From: Alistipes sp. | Lineage (GTDB): Bacteria; Bacteroidota; Bacteroidia; Bacteroidales; Rikenellaceae | Length of the DNA: 64,000 nucleotides | Assembly (NCBI GenBank): GCA_017623115.1 | Contig: JAGAPT010000042.1 | Coordinates: 1 to 64,000, forward strand | Reading direction: 5' to 3' | Shown here: positions 53,116-60,814 of the stretch, one piece after another | How the letters are laid out: every line of letters starts with the position of its first letter | Numbering within the stretch: the stretch's first letter is position 1 | Notes under the pieces: model-generated | Database searches by the model: none | What the model saw: only the letters and a program-made list of their open reading frames with translations | What the model was told of the DNA's origin: nothing | Position numbers and translations under genes: made by a program

Positions 53116-54144
53116 ATGATAAAAATCGGTATAGATGCCATGGGAGGTGACTTTGCCCCCGAGGTAGCTGTGGAGGGTGCCGTGATGGCACTTGATAAGG
53201 TGGGTGCGGAGAGTCGTATCGTGCTGTTTGGCGATGAGAAACGCATCCTCGAACTGCTCGAGAAGCATAACTGTCCGGCCGACCGTTTCGATATCGTCGC
53301 TACGACGGAGGTAATCGAGATGGGCGACCACCCCGCCAAGGCCTTCATCTCGAAGTCGGATTCGAGTATTACGGTGGGCTTTAAGCACCTCGCCGAGGGT
53401 AAAATCGACGGTTTTGCCAGTGCCGGTTCGACGGGCGCGATGCTCGTGGGCTCGATGCAGGTCATTAAGCCTGTGGAGGGTGTTATTCGCCCCGTCATTT
53501 CGACCCTGATTCCGAAACTCATCAATCGCCGCGGCTTGGTGCTGGATGTGGGGCTGAATGTCGATGCCAAACCTGAGGTGCTGGCGCAATATGGTTTCTT
53601 GGGTTCGGTCTATGCACAATCGGTGCTGGGCATCGAGAATCCGCGTGTAGCACTGCTCAACATCGGAGAGGAGGAGGGCAAGGGCAATGCCCAAGCCAAA
53701 GCGACCTACGATTTGCTGAAAGCTGATAAGCGTATCAACTTTGTGGGTAATGTCGAGTCGTCGTACATCTTTACAGGTACCTATGGCGGCCCCGACCCCG
53801 ATGTCGTGGTTGCCGAGGCCTTTGTTGGTAATACGGTTTTGAAGATGGCCGAGGCACTCTATCGCATCAACTTTAAGTTGGGAGGCGGTAAGCCGCGTCT
53901 GATGAACTTCCTGCGCCCCGTGCTGGGTCGTCTAATTCCGAAACTCTACTACCAGCAGGATTTCTGGGAGGCGATGAATGGCGAGAGCGTCGGTGGTACG
54001 CAGGTCATCGGCATCAATGCTCCGGTGATGATTGGCCACGGCAGCTCGTCGGCTCGTGCCATCTGTAGCATGATCTGCTCGATGGAGCGCGACATCAAGG
54101 GTAACTTCCCGGCGAAGTTGCGTGCAGCCTTGAAAGAGGAGTAG
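53116..54144 (+). CDS. plsX: Phosphate acyltransferase PlsX
   Basis: The 342-residue protein starts IGIDAMGGDFAPE and has the SKSDSSITVGFKHLAEGKIDGFASAGSTGA segment in outline, DVGLNVDAKPEVLAQYG, a GNVESS loop and GINAPVMIGHG. These are all PlsX signatures. PlsX converts acyl-ACP to acyl-phosphate for phospholipid synthesis. In many bacteria fabH follows directly. Here a terminator and a 1.4-kb accessory region with repeats follow instead. Confidence 0.95.
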   Translation: MIKIGIDAMGGDFAPEVAVEGAVMALDKVGAESRIVLFGDEKRILELLEKHNCPADRFDIVATTEVIEMGDHPAKAFISKSDSSITVGFKHLAEGKIDGFASAGSTGAMLVGSMQVIKPVEGVIRPVISTLIPKLINRRGLVLDVGLNVDAKPEVLAQYGFLGSVYAQSVLGIENPRVALLNIGEEEGKGNAQAKATYDLLKADKRINFVGNVESSYIFTGTYGGPDPDVVVAEAFVGNTVLKMAEALYRINFKLGGGKPRLMNFLRPVLGRLIPKLYYQQDFWEAMNGESVGGTQVIGINAPVMIGHGSSSARAICSMICSMERDIKGNFPAKLRAALKEE

Positions 54145-54165
54145 GCTGTTGGGCCAACCCCATAC

Positions 54166-54199
54166 AACGAGCGGTAACCTTTCGGGGTTACCGCTCGTT
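54166..54199. terminator. Strong terminator of plsX
   Basis: A 14-bp perfect stem AACGAGCGGTAACC / GGTTACCGCTCGTT (54166-54179 with 54186-54199) with a TTTCGG loop is followed by T-rich sequence. Confidence 0.85.
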
Positions 54200-54264
54200 T
54201 GTGTTTGTTGGGCGACAATAAGTCTCTATGCTTGCCATACCCCCCCCCTCCATTATTACTATGT

Positions 54265-54284
54265 GGGTATTGTTTTTAATACCC
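54265..54284 (+). repeat. GGGTATT hairpin repeat, copy 1
   Basis: GGGTATTGTTTTTAATACCC: a 7-bp perfect stem with the loop GTTTTT. The next outward pairs (T-G, G-T, T-A, A-T) can extend the stem in RNA. It lies downstream of plsX and of the HTH gene's 3' end. Confidence 0.85.
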
Positions 54285-54467
54285 GTATGTTGGATGCTGC
54301 GATTTGATACTGCGAAGAGTTAGGTTGTCAAATTTTGACTATTCATCCTGAATACTGAATCTTTTTTGTTGTTAGATCGCATCACTGAATGCTTCCCCGA
54401 GATAGTTTCCTATGCTTATATTGTATAGTTTGAGATGGAGCGACTGGAAATAGGGGTAATAGTTGCA

Positions 54468-54692
54468 TTATAGTCGAATTTTCATTAAGTCCTCGCCTAG
54501 TGTGTGCAGGAAATTTTCAATGTCGCGTATGCGCTCAAAAGAGGGCCGTTTGCGACCATTGATGTAATTTTGGAATAATGTTTCATTGATGTTCATGGAA
54601 CGGGCGACCTGCCGACCGTTTAATTCTGGAAATTTAGAAAAAATGGCACCGATAGGGTTTTCTTCGTCAGGAACAATGGAGCGATCTTTCAT
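54468..54692 (-). CDS. Small helix-turn-helix DNA-binding protein
   Basis: The 74-residue protein has a Cro/XRE-like HTH at about 26-62: NGRQVARSMNINETLFQNY as helices 2-3, then INGRKRPSFERIRDIENFLHTLG. It resembles the short HTH regulators or antitoxins common in Bacteroidota accessory regions. No toxin-like partner gene is visible next to it. A copy of the GGGTATT hairpin (54733-54752) overlaps its putative -7 element, which makes autoregulation by binding to this repeat a testable idea. Start at the ATG 54692, where MKDRSIVPDEEN precedes the HTH. Confidence 0.75.
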   Translation of the reverse strand: MKDRSIVPDEENPIGAIFSKFPELNGRQVARSMNINETLFQNYINGRKRPSFERIRDIENFLHTLGEDLMKIRL

Positions 54693-54725
54693 GGTTGGCG
54701 ATGTTGTGTATGGTAATTCTATATG

Positions 54726-54733
54726 TAAAGGTA
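54726..54733 (-). promoter_or_regulatory. Putative -7 element of the HTH gene
   Basis: On the minus strand TACCTTTA (complement of 54726-54733) is a one-mismatch TAnnTTTG, 34 bp upstream of the HTH start. Hairpin repeat copy 2 begins at its upstream edge and fills the -7 to -33 spacer. Confidence 0.4.
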
Positions 54734-54752
54734 GGTATTGTTTTTAATACCC
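54733..54752 (+). repeat. GGGTATT hairpin repeat, copy 2
   Basis: AGGTATTGTTTTTAATACCC: one mismatch at the first stem position, but the next outer pairs T-A and G-C are kept. It lies within the putative promoter of the HTH gene. Confidence 0.83.
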
Positions 54753-54875
54753 ACAAGCATGAAATGAAATTTTTATTGCGAGGGGCAATCCGCCTTGATA
54801 GTTGAAGTAGTGTATCGGTAGCTCCTTGACGGCTATGTTACCTTGTTGGGGTCTATTGCGGCTCTCTTTGTTAGT

Positions 54876-54899
54876 GCGGGTATTGTTTTCAATACCCGC
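54876..54899 (+). repeat. GGGTATT hairpin repeat, copy 3
   Basis: A 9-bp perfect stem GCGGGTATT / AATACCCGC with the loop GTTTTC. The outer C-G and G-C pairs replace pairs of other identity in other copies, a sign of co-variation. Confidence 0.85.
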
Positions 54900-55006
54900 G
54901 CGAGGATAATGTGAGTTGTTGGTAAAAAGCGTGCTCCCTTTGCTGTCATTCAATCCTCGTGAAGAGAGTGCGTTGGAATACATTCATCAGAGCCCTCAAT
55001 ATGATA

Positions 55007-55028
55007 TGGGTATTGTTTTTAATACCCA
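55007..55028 (+). repeat. GGGTATT hairpin repeat, copy 4
   Basis: An 8-bp stem TGGGTATT / AATACCCA with the loop GTTTTT, in the same orientation as the other copies. Confidence 0.85.
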
Positions 55029-55082
55029 CACGAGAATGGAGTAGATCGGTGGTGGGATATGGCACGTCCTTTTCTATTGGCA

Positions 55083-55099
55083 GGGTATTGATTTTACCC
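55083..55099 (+). repeat. GGGTATT hairpin repeat, degenerate copy
   Basis: GGGTATTGATTTTACCC keeps the left arm and a 5-bp GGGTA/TACCC stem but has lost the AAT of the right arm. It lies 75 bp after copy 4 and 80 bp before copy 5. Confidence 0.5.
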
Positions 55100-55156
55100 C
55101 TCCCACCCCAAAGCCTTGGGTATACATATATAAAATAGTCAAAGCTGCCTTAAAAT

Positions 55157-55188
55157 TAGGATGGGTATTGTTTTTAATACCCGTCCTA
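55157..55188 (+). repeat. GGGTATT hairpin repeat, copy 5 (extended stem)
   Basis: The core is the same 20 bp (55163-55182). Flanks TAGGAT and GTCCTA extend it to a 13-bp stem with one G-U pair, the most stable of the set. It lies 67 bp upstream of the promoter at 55256. Confidence 0.85.
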
Positions 55189-55255
55189 CCGGTGCGAGAG
55201 GATGGATAGGGGTGAGGTTGAGAGGTGGGGCTTAGTTGCGTTTTAATGGGGTGGC

Positions 55256-55286
55256 TTTGAAAATCCAAAATAAAACCGTATATTTG
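55256..55286 (+). promoter_or_regulatory. Near-perfect promoter upstream of the rod-like RNA candidate
   Basis: TTTG (55256-55259), 19 nt, TATATTTG (55279-55286) match the Bacteroidota consensus exactly. A second TATATTTG lies at 55309-55316, 22 nt after the TTTG of the first. Transcription would start near 55290-55295 (or about 55322) and run into the palindrome at 55338. Confidence 0.75.
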
Positions 55287-55337
55287 GCTCACAATCTGAG
55301 AGGATTGATATATTTGATGGCATTTAGGCTATTGGGT

Positions 55338-55454
55338 TGCAACGAAAACGACCAATTTTAGAAGCAAACACACCAATAGGCACGATGAATGCCCTCGCCG
55401 TATGGCGTGGGTTGTGCTTATGTGTTTGTAGGTGCTTGGTCGTACCTCGTTGCA
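55338..55454 (+). ncRNA. Candidate structured RNA (rod-like imperfect hairpin, 117 nt)
   Basis: The two halves pair over nearly their whole length. TGCAACGA pairs with TCGTTGCA (55338-55345 with 55447-55454). A 2/3-nt internal loop, ACGACCAA/TTGGTCGT, a larger internal loop, CAAACACA/TGTGTTTG, another loop and GCAC/GTGC follow. The tip is CCC-T-CGCC with loop GTAT and GGCG-T-GGG. That is roughly 35 base pairs. A promoter lies 50 nt upstream and a T-rich tract (55471-55484) 17 nt downstream. It may be an independent small RNA, a structured leader of the membrane-protein gene at 55545, or a relic miniature mobile element. No target-site duplication is evident. Confidence 0.55.
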
Positions 55455-55544
55455 GTAAGTCCGATCCACGTTTCTCTTTTTTTTGAGTTAGACGGTTGCC
55501 ATCTGACGGCAAAAGAAACAGTTTAACCTTAAATATTTTAGCGT

Positions 55545-56111
55545 ATGATTCAACTGAATGAGCGTGCAGAGCAAACGCTGCGATCTGTGACCAATTTATT
55601 CTTGGGTGTTTTTTTAGCCCTTAATGTTTTGGTTTTGATCTCTTTGGGACTCCTCTTTGGGGATGATATTCCTTTATTGGCACTATTGGGGTTGATAGTT
55701 GTTGCCTTGTGTGCAGTATATATTTGGGCAATAATCAATGTCGTGATTAATATTTCGTTACAAAGTCGAGCAAACGGCGAGATTCTATCAAATATTGCGC
55801 ATGCAATCGAGCGACAAAGTCAATTCATTCAAAAAGGCATGAATGATAGGAGTAATCAACTTATAGTCAAAGAGGATGCTTCCCAAAATAAAGAACTAAA
55901 ACAGCAACAAAGAATGACAAACGGTGCGGATTCTTTGCAAGCGAAGCCCTTGTCTGAGCCTATTTTGGATTCCTCTTATGAAAATGCGGCTTTGGCAGAA
56001 CTTCTGGACGGTCGTGTGGCGCATACTCGATTGATTTTGATGCGGGAGGGTGGTATGTCGATGCAGGCTGCAGATGCTTGGATAGAGGAGACTCGGGCAT
56101 CTTTAAAATAA
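55545..56111 (+). CDS. Hypothetical two-pass membrane protein
   Basis: The 188-residue protein is not one I recognise. Two transmembrane helices lie at about 16-38 and 44-71, separated by a short loop (FGDDIPLL), so both ends are probably cytoplasmic. A charged helical region (about 72-110) and a low-complexity Gln/Lys linker lead to a C-terminal helical segment (about 145-186, ENAALAELLDGRVAHTR and ADAWIEETRAS). The C-terminal part could be a small protein-interaction domain. The gene lies behind a leader of about 250 nt that carries the rod-like hairpin. It is AT-richer than the housekeeping genes nearby. Confidence 0.75.
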   Translation: MIQLNERAEQTLRSVTNLFLGVFLALNVLVLISLGLLFGDDIPLLALLGLIVVALCAVYIWAIINVVINISLQSRANGEILSNIAHAIERQSQFIQKGMNDRSNQLIVKEDASQNKELKQQQRMTNGADSLQAKPLSEPILDSSYENAALAELLDGRVAHTRLILMREGGMSMQAADAWIEETRASLK

Positions 56112-56126
56112 GGCAATGTTACCAAA

Positions 56127-56162
56127 AGGGGCTGTCGCAACATGTGTTGTTGGACAGCCCCT
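56127..56162. terminator. Bidirectional terminator
   Basis: A 10-bp perfect stem AGGGGCTGTC / GACAGCCCCT (56127-56136 with 56153-56162) lies between the membrane-protein gene and the convergent gcvP stop. Confidence 0.75.
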
Positions 56163-56199
56163 CCTTTATGGAATTGCAAGTAAGTAAAACGGTGTTACC

Positions 56200-59031
56200 C
56201 TACTCCTGATTCACACAGCAGAGGTTGCGGTCGCCAAAGCCGTTGTCGATTTTCGTTACATAGGGGAAGAACTTCGCCTGCTTGACCCACTCGAGCGGGA
56301 AGGCGGCCTCCTCGCGCGTGTAGGGGTGCGACCACTCTCCGGCCACCTCGACAGCGGTGTGAGGAGCCATCTTCACGGGGTTGTCGGCATTGCCCGAAGC
56401 AGCTGCAGCCTCGCATTCGCGCTTGATGCGAATCAGGGCCTCGATAAAGCGATCCATCTCCTCCTTCGGCTCCGACTCCGTAGGCTCGACCATCAGCGTC
56501 TCGTGTACGGGGAACGAAAGCGTCGGGGCATGGAAGCCGTAATCCATCAGTCGGTGGGCGATGTCGCCACAGTCGATGTCGTAGTCGTGCTTGAAGTGCG
56601 TCAGGTCGAGAATCATCTCATGACCTACGCGTCCCGTCTCGCCCGAATAGTAGGTGCGGAACTCCTCCTTCAAGGCCGAGGACATGTAGTTGGCATTGAC
56701 AATGGCCATCTCGGTAGCTCGTCGCAACCCCTCCTCGCCCAGCATCTTGATATATCCATAGGTGATGGGCAGGAGCAGTGCCGAGCCCCACGGGGCGGAA
56801 CTTACAGCCGTGATACCCTCCTCGCCACCGGTCGATACGAGCGGGTGCGACGGGAGGAAGCGCTTGAGTGGCTCGGCGACACAAATCGGGCCGACACCCG
56901 GACCGCCACCACCATGGGGCATGGCGAAGGTCTTGTGCAGGTTGAGGTGGCAGACGTCGGCGCCGATATACCCCGGGTTCGTTAAGCCCACCTGCGCATT
57001 CATATTTGCACCATCCATGTAGACCATACCTCCGGCATCGTGTACGGCATCGACAATCTCGCGGATACGGCTCTCGAAGACGCCATGTGTCGAGGGGTAG
57101 GTAACCATCAAACCGCACAACTCCGTGGCGTTGGCCTCGGCCTTTGTTTTGAGGTCTTCGACGTCGATATTACCCTGCTCGTCGCAGGCTACGGTCACGA
57201 TTTTCATGCCGGCCATGGCTGCCGAGGCGGGGTTGGTGCCGTGAGCCGAGGCGGGGATGAGCACGATGTTGCGGTAGCCTTGTCCACGACTTTGGTGGTA
57301 GGCACGAATCACCATCAGACCCGTATATTCGCCTGCAGCACCCGAGTTGGGCTGCAAGGAGCAGGCGGCAAAGCCGGTAATGGTAGCCAAATCGCGCTCC
57401 AACTCGGCAATCAGTTCACGGTAGCCCTCCGTCTGGTCGGCCGGTGCAAAGGGGTGGATGTGCTGGAATCCGGCCAGTGAGAGGGGCTGCATGAGCGATG
57501 CGGCGTTGAGTTTCATCGTGCACGAGCCGAGTGAAATCATCGAGTCGGCCAGCGAGATGTCGCGGTGCTCGAGTTGCTTGATGTAGCGCATCAGGCCGCT
57601 CTCCGAACGATAGCGGTTGAAAATCGGCTCGGTGAGGTAGGTCGATGTGCGCATCAGTTGCTCGGGAAGAGCGGTGGGTGCATCCGTCTTGGCTACCTTG
57701 GGGCGTTTGCCACGGGCGGTCGAGAAGATGTGGATGATGGCCTCAATCTCCTCGTCGGTGGTTACCTCGTCGGTCGAGAGGCGTACACGTTCGTCACTCG
57801 GATAGTGGAAGTTGATGCCCTCTTCGAGTGCAATCGACTGAATCACGGCAGCCTCGGCCTCGATGTCGAGCGTGTCGAAGAAGTGCTTGTTTGTCAGCGT
57901 ATAGCCCATCGACTCCAGGGCGCGGGCGATATTTGCAGCAGCGCGATGGGCCGTCGTGGCAGCCCGACGTAACCCCTCGGGACCGTTGTAAACGCAGTAG
58001 AATCCGACCATCGAGGCCATCAAGGCCGAGGCGGTACAGATGTTCGAGGTGGCACGTTCGCGCTTGATGTGTTGCTCGCGCATCTGCAGGGCCATGCGCA
58101 GCGCGCGGTTGCCTAAGCGGTCGACCGAGACACCAATGATGCGTCCGGGGAGGTTGCGCTTGAAGGCCTCGCGGGTAGCCATGTATCCGGCATGCGGACC
58201 TCCGAAGCCCATCGGAGTACCCAGACGCTGGGTCGAGCCGACGGCAATATCGGCACCCCACTCGGCGGGGGCTTTCAGGAGAGCCAACGACAACAGGTCG
58301 GCAACAGCTGTAACCAGCACCCCATGGGCATGCGCCTCGGTGGTGAAGTCGGTGTAGTCGCATACGGCACCATCAGCGGCCGGATATTGCAGGATGGCTC
58401 CGAACTCCTTGCCGGAGAATTGGTATTCGTCGTACTCGTCGACAATGAGCTCGATGCCGAAGGGTTCGCTGCGCGTCAGCAGCAGGTCGAGTGTCTGCGG
58501 GAAGATGTTGCGATCGACAAAGAGCTGGTTGCGCCCCTCCTTGACCGCCTCGCGTGAGCGCAGGGCAAACATCATCAGCATCGCCTCGGCCGTAGCCGTA
58601 CCCTCGTCGAGCAGCGAACAGTTGGCAATCTCCATGCCCGTGAGCGAGATGATAGCGGTCTGGTAGTTGAGCAGCGCCTCCAGACGACCTTGCGAAATCT
58701 CGGCCTGATAGGGGGTGTAGGAGGTGTACCATGCGGGATTCTCGAAGACGTTGCGCACGACGGCTGCCGGAACAGCGTTGGGGTAGTAGCCCATACCGAT
58801 GAAGGAGCGCATCACGCGATTACGCTCGGCCAGTGAGCGGATGTGTGCCCCATATTCGTATTCGCTCATCCCCTGCTTGGGCAGATTGAGCGGTTTTTTC
58901 AGACGGATGGATTGCGGAATGACCTGTGCAATCAGCTCATCCACCGAGCCTACACCGATGACCGAAAGCATCTCGTTCAGCTCCTCGGGATTCGTGACGC
59001 CAATGTGGCGTGAAGCGAAATTGTCGAACAT
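56200..59031 (-). CDS. gcvP: Glycine dehydrogenase (decarboxylating), P protein
   Basis: The 943-residue protein is the single-chain P protein, with both halves of the PLP aminotransferase-like fold. It starts MFDNFASRHIGVTNPEEL, and the PLP lysine lies near residue 700 in HLNLHKTFAMPHGGGGPG. GSCTMKLNA, PNSGAAGEYTGL and PASAHGTNPASAAMAG are also present. It decarboxylates glycine and passes the aminomethyl group to the H protein. The frame is open upstream to 59313, but the good start is at 59031; the extra residues do not look like protein. gcvT and gcvH are not in the window. Confidence 0.95.
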   Translation of the reverse strand: MFDNFASRHIGVTNPEELNEMLSVIGVGSVDELIAQVIPQSIRLKKPLNLPKQGMSEYEYGAHIRSLAERNRVMRSFIGMGYYPNAVPAAVVRNVFENPAWYTSYTPYQAEISQGRLEALLNYQTAIISLTGMEIANCSLLDEGTATAEAMLMMFALRSREAVKEGRNQLFVDRNIFPQTLDLLLTRSEPFGIELIVDEYDEYQFSGKEFGAILQYPAADGAVCDYTDFTTEAHAHGVLVTAVADLLSLALLKAPAEWGADIAVGSTQRLGTPMGFGGPHAGYMATREAFKRNLPGRIIGVSVDRLGNRALRMALQMREQHIKRERATSNICTASALMASMVGFYCVYNGPEGLRRAATTAHRAAANIARALESMGYTLTNKHFFDTLDIEAEAAVIQSIALEEGINFHYPSDERVRLSTDEVTTDEEIEAIIHIFSTARGKRPKVAKTDAPTALPEQLMRTSTYLTEPIFNRYRSESGLMRYIKQLEHRDISLADSMISLGSCTMKLNAASLMQPLSLAGFQHIHPFAPADQTEGYRELIAELERDLATITGFAACSLQPNSGAAGEYTGLMVIRAYHQSRGQGYRNIVLIPASAHGTNPASAAMAGMKIVTVACDEQGNIDVEDLKTKAEANATELCGLMVTYPSTHGVFESRIREIVDAVHDAGGMVYMDGANMNAQVGLTNPGYIGADVCHLNLHKTFAMPHGGGGPGVGPICVAEPLKRFLPSHPLVSTGGEEGITAVSSAPWGSALLLPITYGYIKMLGEEGLRRATEMAIVNANYMSSALKEEFRTYYSGETGRVGHEMILDLTHFKHDYDIDCGDIAHRLMDYGFHAPTLSFPVHETLMVEPTESEPKEEMDRFIEALIRIKRECEAAAASGNADNPVKMAPHTAVEVAGEWSHPYTREEAAFPLEWVKQAKFFPYVTKIDNGFGDRNLCCVNQE

Positions 59032-59069
59032 AGAAAAGGTATTAGGTAGAATCAATTTTTTTTGTAAGA

Positions 59070-59077
59070 CAAAGGTA
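59070..59077 (-). promoter_or_regulatory. Candidate promoter of gcvP
   Basis: On the minus strand TACCTTTG is an exact TAnnTTTG match about 40 bp upstream of the ATG at 59031. No -33 TTTG was found at the expected distance. Confidence 0.5.
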
Positions 59078-59276
59078 CAATAATTTATGATTATATGGTA
59101 GCGAGCCACGCAATTTTCTTGCATTTGCAGAAGCGGTGGTTGTGGTTTGCGAGAGCAAAGCGCAAGAACGTACAATTTTGGTAGATTTGTGGATGAAAGT
59201 GATATCATCATTGCCTCATATGGTTTTACTTTGTAATTGATAGTTTGTGATGTATTTCTAAAATAGGAAAAGACGA

Positions 59277-60761
59277 ATGAAATCGGTGAAGAGGGTGATG
59301 TTGTTTGTGGCATTGGCGTTGGGTATCATGGCGTGTGATAAAGAGGATGCAAAGCCACCGATCGAGCCTCCTACGACGGAACTTTGGATGCCTGTGTTTT
59401 TGAGCGATGGCATGGTGGTGCAACAAAACTCGGTAGCAACCTATTGGGGCAGGACCAATGCCGGTGCGACGGTGTGGGGCGAGGCTACATGGAGCAATGA
59501 ACGGGTTTCTACCACGGCCGATGCGGAAGGGTTCTGGCGACTCGATATTCCGACTCCGGCCGCTTCGATGACGAAACATCTGGTCAGCATCAGCGATTCG
59601 CATTTGGGGCGCAAAACCATCAAAGATGTGTTGGTGGGTGAGGTGTGGCACTTCGCCGGACAGAGCAATATGGAGATGCCGATGCGTGGTTTCGGCTCGG
59701 TGGAGAATGGCAATTACCAACCGGTAACGGATGCCGAGCAAGAGATTGCAGCAGCTGCCGGCCTCGATTATTTCCGCTATTTCAAGGTGGCCTACCAGGC
59801 TTCATCGACCCCGATGGAGGATGTGCGCGAGAACACCTGGTGGCGGGCAAGCAACGCCACCGAGGCCAAGGAGTTCAGTGCCATGGCCTTCTTCTGTGGC
59901 CGTCGATTGGCAACCGAACTGGGTGTGCCGGTCGGTATCATCTGCACGCCCTATGGCGGTACGCGTATCGAGGCGTGGATGCCGACTGCACGGCTCGCAA
60001 CGTTCAATCCCGATGACTATAAAGATGCCTCGGAATTAGATGCCTCAGCAGCCAAGAAGAGTGCTCCCGGGTTGCTCTATAATGGGATGGTGTACCCCAT
60101 CGAGAAGTATACCATACGCGGTTGGGCCTGGTATCAGGGCGAAAGTAATATCGATAATGCGCATGCCTATGCACGTCTGCAAGAGGCGTTGGTGGATGAG
60201 TGGCGTAAAGCAAAAGGCGATACGGCATGTAAACTGCCCTTCTATTGTGTGCAAATCAGCGGTTTTAGCACCAAGACGGATGATTCGCGAGCAAAGATGG
60301 TCGAGGCGCAGTGGGATGCCGTGAACCTCATTCCAAACAGCGATATCATTACCACGTCGGATGTCGGCGACCAGAAATTGATCCATTATCCGAACAAGAA
60401 GACCCCGGGTGAGCGATTGGCCAACCTGCTGCTATATAGAACCTATGAGCAGCAGGATATCAATCCCTACGGCCCTAAAGTGGAAAGCATTCGTTACGAG
60501 GGTAATAAGGCGGTTGTGGCCCTATCGAATGCCGGTGGACTCAAAGCCACCGAGCAGCCCATTCCTTATGTGCAGGTAGCCGGTAGCGATGGCGTGTTCT
60601 ATACGGCGACGGCAACGATTGGGGCAAATGGTACATTGATGGCTTCGGCACCGCAGGTGTCGGCACCCAAGGCTGTGCGTTATTGCTTTATGAGTTGGCA
60701 CCTTTCGACGGTGTTCAATGAGGCCGGAGTCCCCTTGGCTCCCTTCCGATCGGACCGCTAA
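59277..60761 (+). CDS. Sialate O-acetylesterase-type lipoprotein
   Basis: The 494-residue protein has a lipoprotein signal peptide (ALALGIMAC, Cys20) and a short linker. An N-terminal beta-sandwich (about 38-115) precedes an SGNH/GDSL-like SASA domain that starts at GQSNMEMPM (nucleophile Ser in GQSN). It continues with a GTRIEAWMP loop and WYQGESNIDNA (the second family block), which corresponds to the catalytic Asp/His region. It would remove acetyl groups from sialic acid or other glycans in the periplasm or on the surface. It stands alone, with a terminator downstream. Confidence 0.85.
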   Translation: MKSVKRVMLFVALALGIMACDKEDAKPPIEPPTTELWMPVFLSDGMVVQQNSVATYWGRTNAGATVWGEATWSNERVSTTADAEGFWRLDIPTPAASMTKHLVSISDSHLGRKTIKDVLVGEVWHFAGQSNMEMPMRGFGSVENGNYQPVTDAEQEIAAAAGLDYFRYFKVAYQASSTPMEDVRENTWWRASNATEAKEFSAMAFFCGRRLATELGVPVGIICTPYGGTRIEAWMPTARLATFNPDDYKDASELDASAAKKSAPGLLYNGMVYPIEKYTIRGWAWYQGESNIDNAHAYARLQEALVDEWRKAKGDTACKLPFYCVQISGFSTKTDDSRAKMVEAQWDAVNLIPNSDIITTSDVGDQKLIHYPNKKTPGERLANLLLYRTYEQQDINPYGPKVESIRYEGNKAVVALSNAGGLKATEQPIPYVQVAGSDGVFYTATATIGANGTLMASAPQVSAPKAVRYCFMSWHLSTVFNEAGVPLAPFRSDR

Positions 60762-60780
60762 GCGGACGATGACGGCTTAT

Positions 60781-60812
60781 AAAAGACCACCCGGCATGCC
60801 GAGTGGTCTTTT
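60781..60812. terminator. Bidirectional terminator
   Basis: AAAAGACCAC / GTGGTCTTTT (60781-60790 with 60803-60812) pairs perfectly, with an inner CGGC/GCCG extension. It separates the esterase from the convergent nucleoside kinase. Confidence 0.85.
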
Positions 60813-60814
60813 GC

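Larger units (their letters stand above)
54145..54467 (+). other. Gap after plsX
   Basis: This 323-bp gap holds the plsX terminator, a run of nine or so C residues near 54241-54248, the first GGGTATT hairpin repeat (54265-54284) and AT-rich sequence with a short GTCAAA/TTTGAC palindrome near 54328-54340. I see no gene in it. Confidence 0.5.
54693..55544. other. Accessory intergenic region with hairpin repeats and a rod-like RNA candidate
   Basis: This 852-bp stretch has no convincing gene. Short minus-strand frames at 54744-54983 and 55074-55292 share the hexapeptide GI(K/E)NNT only because both run through the hairpin repeat. The region contains hairpin repeat copies 2-5 plus one degenerate copy, an exact promoter (55256-55286), the imperfect palindrome 55338-55454 and a T-rich tract (55471-55484). 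The sequences between repeat copies are not similar to each other. Confidence 0.7.

Noticed and set aside
54265-55188. GGGTATT hairpins as a CRISPR array
   Set aside because: Spacing is irregular (about 75-143 bp, with a 468-bp gap), the repeat is only 20 bp and no cas gene is present.
54744-55292. Minus-strand frames at 54744-54983 and 55074-55292 as small genes sharing GI(K/E)NNT
   Set aside because: The shared hexapeptide is just the hairpin repeat translated. The remaining sequence has no similarity between the two and no promoter or start signal.
55338-55454. Rod-like hairpin as a retron msr/msd or diversity-generating element
   Set aside because: No reverse transcriptase gene occurs in or near the region, and no template/variable repeat pair was seen.
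55321-55471. Palindrome as a miniature transposable element with terminal inverted repeats
   Set aside because: I found no target-site duplication flanking it, and pairing continues through the centre rather than only at the ends. Kept as an alternative only.
56200-59313. N-terminally extended GcvP (1037 residues)
   Set aside because: Sequence upstream of the ATG at 59031 lacks protein-like composition and includes the promoter. The P protein normally starts at the FASRHIG region.
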